Shown: positions 1-8,923 of the stretch, one piece after another
How positions within the stretch are numbered: position 1 is the first letter of the stretch
Layout of the letters: each line of letters opens with the position of its first letter
DNA from: Mycolicibacterium phlei
GTDB taxonomy: Bacteria; Actinomycetota; Actinomycetes; Mycobacteriales; Mycobacteriaceae
Reading direction: 5' to 3'
Assembly (NCBI RefSeq): GCF_001583415.1
Contig: NZ_CP014475.1
Span: forward strand, 3,038,001 to 3,102,000
Length of the DNA: 64,000 nucleotides
Notes under the pieces: model-generated
What the model saw: the letters and a program-made list of their open reading frames with translations, nothing else
Told to the model about the DNA's origin: nothing
Databases searched by the model: none
Made by a program: the position numbers and the translations under genes

Positions 1-12
1 CGAGATTACGCG

Positions 13-33
13 GCGTGTCGTGTGCAGACACGC
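13..33 (-). terminator. Hairpin downstream of the metallopeptidase gene
   Basis: Perfect 7-bp arms GCGTGTC and GACACGC flank a 7-nt loop, 27 nt beyond the stop codon of the minus-strand metallopeptidase gene. There is no T-run, which is usual for mycobacterial terminators. It could equally be one copy of a dispersed intergenic hairpin. The first 12 bases of the window hold nothing I recognise. Confidence 0.45.
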
Positions 34-59
34 ACGCTCGCGGAACGGGGGGTCAGGGG

Positions 60-1085
60 TCAGGTGCCTTCGACGACGGTGTGGATGAAACGCATCTTGT
101 CGAGCACCGGCGGCGGCAGCACGAACGGGTACAGGTCTTCCTTGCCCATCGACCGGTTCACCATGTTCAGCGCCCACGACAGCGGCAGCCACATCTCGAT
201 GATCGCATCGAACCCACTGGGGCCCAACACCTTACGCTCGATCGTCGCCGAGGCCGGGGCGAACCCGAACGCCGCGGCGGTGTCCATCGTGTCGCGGATG
301 TGCAGGTAGTGCGCGAAGGTCTCCGCCCAGTCCTCGGCCGGATGCATCGTGGCGTAGGACGAGACGTAGTTCTCCTCCCAGTTCGGCGGCGGACCGTCGC
401 TGTAGTGACGGTCCAGCGCGGCCTGGTAGTCGGCGTCGGGATCGCCGAACAGCTCCCGGAACTGACTGTCCAACTCGGGCGCCACGCTGACCAGCCGGTA
501 GTAGTAATAGTGGCCGACCTCGTGGCGGAAGTGCCCGAGCACCGTGCGGTACGGCTCGTCCATCGCCAACCGCAGCTGTTCCCGATGCACGTCGTCGCCC
601 TCGGCGAGATCCAGTGTGATGAGCCCGTTTTCGTGCCCAGTGAACACCTTCTCCTGTTCGCTGGACAGCAGATCGAACGCCAGCCCGTAGTCGGGGTCCT
701 CGTCGCGGCCGATCACCGGGAGACCGAGCTCGTGCAGTTCGAACAGCAACCGGCGCTTGGCCCGTTCTGCGTCGGCGAACGCCCGTAGCGCCTTCGCGTC
801 GTCGTCGTTGGGCCGGGTGCGGGTCAGCGCGCACGACTGGCACAGCCGGTGTGACCCGTCGCCGGTCTTCTCGACCAGCCAGTTGCACTCGGCGAGATAC
901 ATGTTCGCGCACAGCTGGTAGCGGTCGGCGTCGACGTAACCGGGCTGACCGGCCTCCTCGCCGGTGGAGATCACCAGCAGTGCCCGGTCCTCCAGCGAGA
1001 AGCCCAGCGGGCGCTCGCACGACAGGCAGAAGGAGTTCTCGAACGCCAGCCGCTGACCGCAGTTGGGGCACATGAAGTCACGCAT
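60..1085 (-). CDS. Putative zinc-binding metallopeptidase with N-terminal zinc ribbon
   Basis: A 341-residue protein. The N-terminus carries two CxxC pairs (C6/C9 and C20/C23), followed by further cysteines near 59-85, which fits a zinc ribbon. A zincin motif HEVGH lies at 188-192, inside HFRHEVGHYYYY, so it is predicted to cut peptide bonds in the cytoplasm; no signal peptide is visible. The start at 1085 (MRDFMCPNCG) overlaps the upstream transglutaminase stop by 8 nt; an ATG at 1073 is an alternative. It is the last gene of a four-gene operon with two transglutaminase-like proteins and an ATP-grasp/alpha-E protein, and similar peptidases accompany such clusters in other bacteria. The substrate is unknown. 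From memory the M. tuberculosis counterpart lies in the Rv2566-Rv2569c group. Confidence 0.85.
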   Translation of the reverse strand: MRDFMCPNCGQRLAFENSFCLSCERPLGFSLEDRALLVISTGEEAGQPGYVDADRYQLCANMYLAECNWLVEKTGDGSHRLCQSCALTRTRPNDDDAKALRAFADAERAKRRLLFELHELGLPVIGRDEDPDYGLAFDLLSSEQEKVFTGHENGLITLDLAEGDDVHREQLRLAMDEPYRTVLGHFRHEVGHYYYYRLVSVAPELDSQFRELFGDPDADYQAALDRHYSDGPPPNWEENYVSSYATMHPAEDWAETFAHYLHIRDTMDTAAAFGFAPASATIERKVLGPSGFDAIIEMWLPLSWALNMVNRSMGKEDLYPFVLPPPVLDKMRFIHTVVEGT

Positions 1086-2010
1086 ACAGCACCCCGCCCT
1101 CGAACGGTTCGACGTCGACACCCACCTCGATCGTCGAGCTCTCGGCGTCGGTGAAGATGATGCCGCGCAGCGGTGGGATGTCGGCGTAGTCACGTCCGTA
1201 GCCGACCGTGATGTAGCGCTCGTCGACCATCTGGTCGTTGGTGGGATCGAGACCCAGCCACTGGTTCTGCGGGGTCCACACCGCAGCCCACGCATGGGTC
1301 GCGTCGATGCCGATCATTCGTTCCTTCCCGGGAGGCGGATCGGTCGCCAAATACCCGGAGACATAACTGGCGGCCAACCCGTTGGAGCGCAGGCAGGCGA
1401 TCGCCAGCCGTGCGAAGTCCTGACATACCCCCTCGCGGGCCGCCAAAACCTCGCTGACCTTCGTCGACACCGTGGTCGACCCCGACCGGTAGGTGAAGTC
1501 GGTGAAGATGCGGTGGGTGAGATCGGTGAGCACCTCGATCAACGGCCGTCCCGGCGTGAAACTCGGTGCGGCGTAAGCGCGAACCGCGTCGGTGATCTCC
1601 GGCGGCTGCAGGTCCAGCGTGAACTCGGTGGCCAGCGCGCCGTCCACGCCCACCGGCCGGCAGATCTCCCACGGCGCCAGCGCCGGTCCCCCGCCGTACA
1701 GCCACGGGGGCGGCGGATCCACCTCGACGACCGATCTGCTGGTCACCGACAGTTCCCGATGCGGTTCGGTCACATGGAAGTACGAGCTGATGTTGCCCCA
1801 GCCGTCGCGGCTGATGGAGGTGTCCGCGGCCGCCGGGCAGATCTCCAGCTCATGCGACAGGCAGCGCTGCCGCGCCGAGTCACGCGGGGTGAGGAACCCG
1901 CGCCCGTAGGAGGAGGTGACGTCGTCGCTGTAGCGATACACCGTACGGTGCGTGATGCGGTAGCTGCGGCTGCGCGGCGACGACGTCGGCCCGTCGGGAT
2001 AGGCGGTCAC
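1078..2010 (-). CDS. Transglutaminase-like cysteine peptidase family protein
   Basis: A 310-residue protein with an N-terminal beta-sandwich region typical of bacterial transglutaminase-like proteins (about 15-100) and a papain-like transglutaminase core. The catalytic triad is visible: C196 in GVCQDFA, H239 in ATHAWA and D255 in GLDPTND. Such proteins hydrolyse or transfer peptide or isopeptide bonds. I chose the GTG at 2010 because it overlaps the TGA of the upstream ATP-grasp gene (GTGA), a usual coupling; a longer start at 2040 would run into that gene. It is the third gene of the operon, and the downstream metallopeptidase overlaps it by 8 nt. The substrate is not deducible. It lacks a signal peptide, so it probably acts in the cytoplasm together with its neighbours. 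Confidence 0.87.
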   Translation of the reverse strand: MTAYPDGPTSSPRSRSYRITHRTVYRYSDDVTSSYGRGFLTPRDSARQRCLSHELEICPAAADTSISRDGWGNISSYFHVTEPHRELSVTSRSVVEVDPPPPWLYGGGPALAPWEICRPVGVDGALATEFTLDLQPPEITDAVRAYAAPSFTPGRPLIEVLTDLTHRIFTDFTYRSGSTTVSTKVSEVLAAREGVCQDFARLAIACLRSNGLAASYVSGYLATDPPPGKERMIGIDATHAWAAVWTPQNQWLGLDPTNDQMVDERYITVGYGRDYADIPPLRGIIFTDAESSTIEVGVDVEPFEGGVLYA

Positions 2011-4616
2011 GGCACCAACCGCCGTTCGTCGGGCCCCCACAGGTGCTGCATCTCACCCGGCAGCGACAGGTGCGAGGCGGTGATGACGGTCGCCAGCTCG
2101 CGCAGATCCTGGTGCATCCCGGTCAGCAGCGCGGCCAACTCGGTGCGCTGACCGTCGACGACGGTCTCCAGGTCGGCCGGATCCAGCCGCCGCAGCCTGG
2201 TGCCGATCTCGTCGACGAGCCGTTCCGGCCGCGACGATCCCGACGACCCGGGCAGCGCCTTGAGCCCCTCGCGCAGCCGGTCCAGCTGGTAGGCCAGCGA
2301 CCGCGGGTTGTCGGCGTCGAACAGCAGCAGCTCGGCCACCGCCGACATCCGCACCTTGCCCAGCATGCGGCGCCGGTAGATGACCGACGACTCCAGCACC
2401 ACCAGCGTCGAGTCGGTGATGGTCTGCTCGGCGGCCGGGCTGCGCACCGTGGTCAGCGTCGCGTTCAGCAGCGCGGTCAGGTTCTGCCCGCGTTCGATGC
2501 GCTTGCCGATGTCCATCATCGTCCAGCCGACGTCGCGGATCATCGACTCGGCGGCCACCCCCGACAGCGACAGCATCCCGGCCAGCGCCAGGTTCGTCGC
2601 CGACGTCAGGAACGCCTCCCCCTCGGCCTGCGAATCCGGCGGTGTGTCAGACGTATTCAGCAGCGCCCGCTCGACGGCGGCCAACACCATCCAGGTGTCG
2701 TTGGACAGCTGGTCGCGTACCGCCCGCGTCGCCAGGCCGAGCCGTTCGACCGACTGGGCCAGCGATCCCGGGCGCTGCCGGTCGGCGGTCAGCGACCACA
2801 GCGTGGACTGTGCGGTGGCGACCATCTCCGCGTAGTCGCCGCCGGCGCCGGTGTCGGTGCCGGTGATGCGGCCCAGCGCGGTCAGCAGCACCGGGACCAC
2901 CTCGCTGCCGTCCATCCCGCGGCGGTAGTGGAACTCGTGGTAGCGCTCGCGGGTCACGGTCAGCAGCCGCGCCATGTGCTCGGTGCGTTCGGCGTAGCGG
3001 CCGATCCAGAACAGATCCGACAGCACACGCGGCGAGCTCACCGCGCGGGTGGGGCTCGGTGTGATCGCGGGCAGCTCCACCGGCGGCACCTCGACGGTGG
3101 CGCGCTCGGAAGCCCGCACCCAGACGTCCTTGGCCGCCGTGGTCCTGCCCGTGTAGGCGCCGGTGCCCGACGCCAGCTGGTAGCCGAGCCCGCCGATCAG
3201 CGGCGCGTACCCGCTGCGCTGCGCGACGGTGAACAGCCGCACACCGACGTCGGCCACCGTCAGGCGCCCGTCCCTGCCTGCGGCCGGCGCCGACGAGAAC
3301 TGAGGCAGCTCCTGACCGACCCACTGCCACGGCACCGCGCCGATGCGCAGCGCCAACTCCTCCCGCTGGGCCGCCGACAGGGTGGGGCCCACCAGCGTCG
3401 GGCCTCCGGTCACCGACTTGATCACCAGCCGCGACAGGTTCGCCAGCAGGTGCGCGCGTTCGGTCTTGATATCCGCCCAGTACATCGGGGTGCCCGGTAG
3501 CAACGGCTCCTCGCCGAGCAACCGCTGCGCGAGGGCGGGCAGAAAGCGTTGTATCCCAGGGCTTTCCAGCACGCCGCTGCCGAGGGTGTTGACGACGGTG
3601 ACCGAACCGCGGCGCAGCGCCTCGACCAGGCCTGCCACCCCGAGGCGCGAGTCGGCGCGCAGGTCGAGCGGATCGGCGAACTCGGCGTCGACGCGGCGTA
3701 ACACCACGTCGACCCGCTTGAGCGTGCCCATCGAGCGCATCCACAGCTTGCCCTCGCGCACCACCAGATCGGCGCTCTCCACCAGCGGGAAGCCGAGCAC
3801 GCTGGCCAGATACGCCTGGTCGAACGCGGTCTCGGAGTGGGTGCCCGGGCTGAGCACCACCACCACCGGCTCCTCGGCGGACTCCGGCGCGGCGTCGATC
3901 AAGGCCAGCCGCAGCGCCTGCGCCCACGGCGACGCCGGCCGCGGACCGATCCGCTCGTAGAGCTCGGGCACGGCGTGGGCGATGACGCGGCGGTCGGCCA
4001 GCGCGTACCCGGCTCCCGACGGCGCCTGGGTCCAGTCGGCGTTGACCCGGAAGCTACCGTCGGCGGCGCGGCTGACGTCGCAACCGTGCATGAACAACTG
4101 GTGCTTGCCGGGCACCTCGATGCCGCGGGCGGCCCGGATGTAGCCGGGGTGGGCGTAGAGCAGCTCCGGGGGCAGCACCCCGCTGGTGATCGACAGCTGG
4201 GGCCCGTAGAGATCGGCCAGGACCGCGTCGAGCAGCCGCGACCGCTGCACCAGGCCGGCCTCCAGCGTCGCCCAGTCGGCCGCGGAGATCACCAGGGGCA
4301 GGGCGTCCAGATGCCAGCGGCCCGGCTCGGGTCCGAGGGGCACTCCGCCGTCGGAGCCGTGCGCGCGGACGTAGGTGATGCCGTCGTTATCGACGAGGCT
4401 GCGCACCACGCCGCGCAGCTGCACCAGACCCGCGGGCCCGCGGTCGGCGACGCAGTCGGCGACCTCCTGCCACGCCGGGCGGACCTCGCCGGTCGCGTCG
4501 ACGAACTCGTCGTATCCCGGGGTGTCCGGACGCACGTCAAACAGCGCCTGCTGGGTCCGCGCGCTGCGGTATCGGGTCAGCAGGTCGTCGGGCGCGTTGG
4601 GGGCCGGTAGTGACAT
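2007..4616 (-). CDS. Circularly permuted ATP-grasp (DUF404/DUF407) fused to alpha-E domain
   Basis: An 869-residue two-domain protein. The N-terminal half (about 30-500) resembles the circularly permuted ATP-grasp family (DUF404/DUF407), with segments such as DGGVPLGPEPGRWHLDALPLV and VVVLSPGTHSETAFDQ. The C-terminal half (about 530-860, beginning near VLSDLFWIGRYAERTEHMARL) is the all-helical alpha-E domain. In many bacteria these are separate adjacent genes; here they are fused. The family is predicted to form amide bonds, probably ligating amino acids or short peptides. The ATG at 4616 shares one base with the upstream TGA (TGATG), so translation is coupled to the DUF2126 protein. The open frame runs on upstream of 4616, but that part is antisense-like and overlaps the better supported upstream gene. 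Confidence 0.9.
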   Translation of the reverse strand: MSLPAPNAPDDLLTRYRSARTQQALFDVRPDTPGYDEFVDATGEVRPAWQEVADCVADRGPAGLVQLRGVVRSLVDNDGITYVRAHGSDGGVPLGPEPGRWHLDALPLVISAADWATLEAGLVQRSRLLDAVLADLYGPQLSITSGVLPPELLYAHPGYIRAARGIEVPGKHQLFMHGCDVSRAADGSFRVNADWTQAPSGAGYALADRRVIAHAVPELYERIGPRPASPWAQALRLALIDAAPESAEEPVVVVLSPGTHSETAFDQAYLASVLGFPLVESADLVVREGKLWMRSMGTLKRVDVVLRRVDAEFADPLDLRADSRLGVAGLVEALRRGSVTVVNTLGSGVLESPGIQRFLPALAQRLLGEEPLLPGTPMYWADIKTERAHLLANLSRLVIKSVTGGPTLVGPTLSAAQREELALRIGAVPWQWVGQELPQFSSAPAAGRDGRLTVADVGVRLFTVAQRSGYAPLIGGLGYQLASGTGAYTGRTTAAKDVWVRASERATVEVPPVELPAITPSPTRAVSSPRVLSDLFWIGRYAERTEHMARLLTVTRERYHEFHYRRGMDGSEVVPVLLTALGRITGTDTGAGGDYAEMVATAQSTLWSLTADRQRPGSLAQSVERLGLATRAVRDQLSNDTWMVLAAVERALLNTSDTPPDSQAEGEAFLTSATNLALAGMLSLSGVAAESMIRDVGWTMMDIGKRIERGQNLTALLNATLTTVRSPAAEQTITDSTLVVLESSVIYRRRMLGKVRMSAVAELLLFDADNPRSLAYQLDRLREGLKALPGSSGSSRPERLVDEIGTRLRRLDPADLETVVDGQRTELAALLTGMHQDLRELATVITASHLSLPGEMQHLWGPDERRLVP

Positions 4617-7600
4617 CAGTGCAAAACGGTACGCACCCGCCGGAGGTCGAGGATCCCCGGAGCACCCATATCGGTGGCCTGGCGGGCCTGTTTCTCGCGA
4701 ATCTCGGCGATATCCACCTTGCCCGGGGTGAATCCGAGGGCCTCGAACCGGCGGCCGCGCCGCGACTCGGCCTCCACCGCGTTGACCGGCGGGGTGTCGT
4801 AGGCCCGCCCGCCCGGATGCGCGACGTGGTAGGTGCAGCCGCCGCGCGAGGTCCCGGTGAGGGTGTCGAGCAGCTCGAAGCGCAGCGGCCCGTCGACGGT
4901 GATGGTCGGGTGCAGGGCGCTGGGCGGCTGCCACGCCCGGTAGCGGACGCCGCCGACGAGGACGTCGGCTTTGTCGGTGGCCAGCAACGGGATCGGGTAG
5001 CCGTTGACGGTGACGAGGTGGCGGTTGCGGTCCGCGCCGACGAGCCGCACCTGCACGCGTTCGATCGACGAGTCGACGTAGCGGGCGGTGCCGCCCGAGG
5101 TCGTCTCCTCCCCCAGCACCCGCCACGGTTCGATGGCGCCGCGCAGCTCGATCTCCACCCCGTCGAACACTGCGGTGCCGATGCGCGGGAACCGGAACTC
5201 GGTGAACGGGTCCAGCCAGCTGGTGTCGAAGTCGATGCCGTGCGCGCGCAGGTCGGCGGCGACGTCGGCGATGTCGTGAATCAGGAAGTGCGGCAACAGG
5301 TACCGGCCGTGCAGGTTGGCACCGTGGCGGATCAGCGGGGCGCGCAGCGGCTCGTCCCAGAACCGGGCCACCAGCGCGCGCACCAGCAGCGACTGCACCA
5401 TCGCCATCTGGTGGTGCGGCGGCATCTCGAAACCGCGCAGCTCCAGCAGGCCCAGCCGGCCCCGGGCGCTGTCGGGGCTGTAGAGCTTGTCGATGCAGAA
5501 CTCGGCGCGGTGGGTGTTGCCGGTGATGTCGGTGAGCAGGTGGCGCAGCGCGCGGTCGGTGACCCACGGCTGGGCGGCGCCGGACTCGGTGAGCCGGGCG
5601 ATCTCGGCGAACGCGATCTCGAGTTCGTACAGCGCGTCCTCGCGGCCCTCGTCGACGCGGGGAGCCTGCGACGTGGGCCCGATGAACTTGCCGGAGAACA
5701 GGTATGACAGCGACGGGTGGCGCTGCCAGTAGGTCAGCAGAGAGACCAGCAGGTCGGGCCTGCGCAGCAGCGGCGAGTCCGCCGGGGTCGGCCCGCCGAG
5801 CGTGATGTGGTTGCCGCCGCCGGTGCCGCCGTGGGTGCCGTCGACGTCGAACGACTCGGTCGACAACCGGGCCAGCCGGGCCTCCCGGTACAGGGTTTCG
5901 AGCTGTTCGTTCTGCTCGGCGAAGCTGGCGGTGGGCGCGACGTTGACCTCGATGACACCTGGGTCGGGGGTGATCGTCATCGACTTCAGCCGCGCGTCGA
6001 CGGGCGGGCCGTAGCCCTCGACTACCACCCGGCAGCCGACTGAGGCCACGGCGGTCTCGAGGCGCTCGACGAGGTCGATGAAGTCCTCGGCGGACTCCGT
6101 CGGCGGCAGGAACACATACAGCAGGCCGTCGCGGACCTCGGCGACCAGCGCGGTGGTGGGCGCCCCGTCGGCGTCCACGACGATCGCCCCCGGGTCAGCG
6201 GCGCGCTGCAGCGGGCCGCGGGCCGCGATCGGGTCGGCCTCGTACGGGGGACGCGGCGGGCGCCAGCTGATCGAGTCCAGCGGCAGCCGCAGCCCGGCCG
6301 GGGAGTCCCCGTCCAGCAGCACGATCCGGCCGCGGCGCAGCCGCCAGTCCGCGCTGGCCCAGCCCAGCCCGTCGTCGCGGCGGTGCAGCGGCAGCACGAA
6401 CGCGGCCGGGTCGACGACCGACGAGTCCAGTCGCTCGAGCAGGGCGGCGCGCGCGGCGGGGCTGTCGTCGGCGAGGTCGTCCTCGGCGGGCACCGGATCG
6501 CCGGCCGGTCGGCGCACAGCGGCGGCCAGCCGGCTCAGCGGGTCCTCGTAGGCCGGGCGCACCTGGGTGGCAGGCAGTCCGAGACCGTCGGCGAGGGCGT
6601 CGAGTACCTGCCGGGCGGCTGCCGGGTCGACGGGCTCGATGGTGCCGTCGGCCGGCCACGGGTCGGCCAGCAGCGAGTCGTCACGCCACAGCGGCTGCCC
6701 GTCGGCGCGCCAGATCAGGCCGATCTGCCAGCGCGGCAACGGTTCTCCCGGATACCACTTGCCCTGGCTGCGCTGCACCAGACCCTGCGGCGCCCACACC
6801 TTCTTGAGCCGGGCCGCCAGCACCGAGGCGCGCTCCCGCTTGTGCGGGCCGTCGGCGTCGGTGGTCCACTCCGGGTCGGTCTGGTTGTCGATGGACACGA
6901 ACGTCGGCTCCCCGCCGACGGTCAGGCGCACGTCGGCCCCGGCCATCCGGTCGTCGAGGCGGGCGCCCAGGTCGCGGATCGCCTGCCACGCGGTGTCGGT
7001 GTAGGGCAGCGTGACGCGCGGATCCTCGTGGATGCGCACGACGGTGTTGGAGAAGTCCAGCGTGCTCTCGCACGGTTCGGTGGCACCGGTGATCGGCGCG
7101 GCGGTGGCCGGGTGCGGGGTGGCCGACAGCGGGATGTGCCCCTCACCGGCGAACAGTCCGGAGGTCGGGTCCAGGCCGATCCAGCCGGCGCCGGGGATGT
7201 ACACCTCGGTCCAGGCGTGCAGGTCGGTGAAGTCGGCCTCCGGTCCCGACGGCCCGTCGAGGGCCTCCACGTCGGAGGTCAGCTGCACCAGGTAGCCGGA
7301 GACGAAGCGGGCGGCCAGCCCGAACTGGCGCAGGATCGACACCAGCAGCCACGCCGAGTCGCGGCAGGAGCCGATGCCGGTGCGCAGCGTGTGGTCCGGG
7401 GTCTGTACGCCCGGTTCCAGCCGCACCGTGTAGCCGATGTCGGCGTTGACCGCGCGGTTCAGCGCGACGAGCACGTCGATGGTGCGGGTGCCCGGGGCGA
7501 TGGTGAAGTTCTTCACCCACGCCTTCACCAGGTCGCCCGGGCCGGAGCCCTCACCGTGCTCGTCGACCGGCCGCAGATAGGGCTTGAGGTCCTCGGCCAG

Positions 7601-7942
7601 CGCCCCGGGGTACTCGAAACCGCCTGGCCCGGACGGCCATGTCTCCGCGGACTCCTCGATGAAGAAGTCGAACGGGTTGATCACCTTCATGTCGGCGATC
7701 AACCCGACGGTGATCGTCAGTTGCCGGGTGCGCTCCGGAAAGACAAGGCGCGCAAGGAAGTTGCCGAAGGCATCCTGTTGCCAGTTGATGAAGTGCTCGG
7801 CCGGTTCGACGGTCAGCGAGTACGCCTCGATCGGTGTGCGGCAGTGCGGGGCGGGACGCAGCCGCACGACGTGCGGGAACACCTTGACCAGCCGGTCGAA
7901 CGTGTAACTGGTGCGATGCTCCAGCGCCACCTTGATGCCCAT
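4616..7942 (-). CDS. Long transglutaminase/DUF2126 protein
   Basis: A 1108-residue first gene of the operon. Residues 1-280 are a transglutaminase-like domain with its triad at C193 (GSCRDSAW), H242 (DLHAWTEV) and D258 (GLDPTSGL). The remainder, about 290-1100, matches the large DUF2126 region, with conserved-looking blocks such as LTVGGEPTFVS, EVNVAPTASF and GGGNHITLGG. The length is typical for this family. It is predicted to work with the following ATP-grasp/alpha-E ligase in an uncharacterised peptide-modifying pathway. The ATG at 7942 is the only early start and is preceded by 76 nt of intergenic DNA with two strong hairpins that isolate it from the FNT gene. No signal peptide is seen. 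Confidence 0.9.
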   Translation of the reverse strand: MGIKVALEHRTSYTFDRLVKVFPHVVRLRPAPHCRTPIEAYSLTVEPAEHFINWQQDAFGNFLARLVFPERTRQLTITVGLIADMKVINPFDFFIEESAETWPSGPGGFEYPGALAEDLKPYLRPVDEHGEGSGPGDLVKAWVKNFTIAPGTRTIDVLVALNRAVNADIGYTVRLEPGVQTPDHTLRTGIGSCRDSAWLLVSILRQFGLAARFVSGYLVQLTSDVEALDGPSGPEADFTDLHAWTEVYIPGAGWIGLDPTSGLFAGEGHIPLSATPHPATAAPITGATEPCESTLDFSNTVVRIHEDPRVTLPYTDTAWQAIRDLGARLDDRMAGADVRLTVGGEPTFVSIDNQTDPEWTTDADGPHKRERASVLAARLKKVWAPQGLVQRSQGKWYPGEPLPRWQIGLIWRADGQPLWRDDSLLADPWPADGTIEPVDPAAARQVLDALADGLGLPATQVRPAYEDPLSRLAAAVRRPAGDPVPAEDDLADDSPAARAALLERLDSSVVDPAAFVLPLHRRDDGLGWASADWRLRRGRIVLLDGDSPAGLRLPLDSISWRPPRPPYEADPIAARGPLQRAADPGAIVVDADGAPTTALVAEVRDGLLYVFLPPTESAEDFIDLVERLETAVASVGCRVVVEGYGPPVDARLKSMTITPDPGVIEVNVAPTASFAEQNEQLETLYREARLARLSTESFDVDGTHGGTGGGNHITLGGPTPADSPLLRRPDLLVSLLTYWQRHPSLSYLFSGKFIGPTSQAPRVDEGREDALYELEIAFAEIARLTESGAAQPWVTDRALRHLLTDITGNTHRAEFCIDKLYSPDSARGRLGLLELRGFEMPPHHQMAMVQSLLVRALVARFWDEPLRAPLIRHGANLHGRYLLPHFLIHDIADVAADLRAHGIDFDTSWLDPFTEFRFPRIGTAVFDGVEIELRGAIEPWRVLGEETTSGGTARYVDSSIERVQVRLVGADRNRHLVTVNGYPIPLLATDKADVLVGGVRYRAWQPPSALHPTITVDGPLRFELLDTLTGTSRGGCTYHVAHPGGRAYDTPPVNAVEAESRRGRRFEALGFTPGKVDIAEIREKQARQATDMGAPGILDLRRVRTVLH

Positions 7943-7962
7943 AATCTGCGATCAGATCACAA

Positions 7963-8006
7963 GCGGGGCGCCCCCGCAGCCTCAGTTGAGGCCGGTGATC
8001 GGCCTC
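7963..8006 (-). terminator. Two adjacent hairpins, terminator of the FNT gene
   Basis: Two perfect inverted repeats lie 12 nt past the FNT stop: GAGGCCG/CGGCCTC with a 5-nt loop (7988-8006), and GCGGGG/CCCCGC with a 3-nt loop (7963-7977). Their position fits termination of the FNT transcript and insulation of the transglutaminase operon. No T-tract follows. Confidence 0.6.
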
Positions 8007-8018
8007 CCGCGGGCACGG

Positions 8019-8849
8019 TCAGCGCACCGGATCGTCCTTGTCGGCGCGCTCGCGTTCCTCCTCGATCCGGTCCTTGCTGCGCAGCAGTCGCAGCAACGTC
8101 ACCAGCGCCAGCCCGCCCACCATGTTGGCGAGCGCGGTGTACCAGAACCAGGCGAGCCAGTCGAGGTAGCCGAACGGCGCCGCACCGGTACACAGCGCGC
8201 CGAAGATCAACAGCGAGTCCAGGATCGAGTGGAACAGGCCCAGGCCCGCGAGGACGAACGCGCCCGCGACCGCGGCGGCGATCTTGCCGACCGTCGAGTC
8301 GGTGCCGTGCTGCATGCGGGTCATCAGCGTGATGACCATCCCGCCGAGCACCGCGAGCGCCACGGACTCCACCGACAGCGGTGCGAACACGAAGTGCTCG
8401 GCCGATTCGATGGTCTGCTCGTGCAGCTTCGGGAACGCGGCCATGATCAGGGCCATCAGCACCCAGCCGCCGACCAGGTTCGCCACCAGCGTGCCGCTCC
8501 ACAGTTTCGCCAGCTGGCCCGGCCCGGCGCGGCCGGCGGCCACCGTGGTGACCGGGACGAGGAACCCCTCGGTGAACAGCTCGCTGCGGCCGAGCAGCAG
8601 CGCCAGGAAGCCGATCGAGAACGCCAGCCCGGCGACCAGCTGGTTCTGGCCGGAGTGCAGCACCGACAGGTACGCCAGCACGCCGACCGCCACCTCGGTG
8701 CCGCCGAAGAAGCCGGTGACCAGCACTTCCCGCCAGGTCCGGTGCAGCCGCTGGGTGCCCTCGTCGACCATGCGGCGGAACGCGGTCTCGAGCTCGTCCT
8801 CGATCGGGCTGTCGGAGTCCCCCAGCCGGCGCTGTCTGGTGTTCGACAC
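8019..8849 (-). CDS. Formate/nitrite transporter (FNT) family channel
   Basis: A 276-residue integral membrane protein with about six hydrophobic segments and the FNT-type re-entrant motif region LLLGRSELFTEGFLVPVTT near residues 85-103. The charged N-terminus (about 40 residues) and the basic/acidic C-terminal tail (RSKDRIEEERERADKDD) resemble the YfdC-like subgroup rather than the classical FocA or NirC. The FNT family passes small monovalent anions such as formate, nitrite or hydrosulfide; the subgroup substrate is not established. The start is a GTG at 8849. It is followed by two hairpins and preceded by a duplicated 13-bp element. The upstream HxlR gene lies 74 nt away on the same strand, so it may be co-transcribed or separate. 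Confidence 0.85.
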   Translation of the reverse strand: MSNTRQRRLGDSDSPIEDELETAFRRMVDEGTQRLHRTWREVLVTGFFGGTEVAVGVLAYLSVLHSGQNQLVAGLAFSIGFLALLLGRSELFTEGFLVPVTTVAAGRAGPGQLAKLWSGTLVANLVGGWVLMALIMAAFPKLHEQTIESAEHFVFAPLSVESVALAVLGGMVITLMTRMQHGTDSTVGKIAAAVAGAFVLAGLGLFHSILDSLLIFGALCTGAAPFGYLDWLAWFWYTALANMVGGLALVTLLRLLRSKDRIEEERERADKDDPVR

Positions 8850-8857
8850 GGTCCTGC

Positions 8858-8881
8858 CCTTCCGTCGGCACCTTCCGTCGG
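8858..8881. repeat. 13-bp tandem duplication upstream of the FNT gene
   Basis: CCTTCCGTCGG occurs at 8858-8868 and again at 8871-8881, giving two 13-bp units just upstream of the FNT start codon. On the coding strand it places GGAAGG twice in the leader. It may be a recent slip duplication or paired regulator sites. Confidence 0.5.
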
Positions 8882-8923
8882 TGCGCCGCGCCGAGATGCC
8901 CGGTCCGGCGGTGGCCTAAACCC

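Noticed and set aside
4617..5567. Upstream extension of the ATP-grasp/alpha-E frame to 5567
   Set aside because: The extra residues are low-complexity shadow of the DUF2126 gene in another frame. The real start at 4616 is coupled to that gene.
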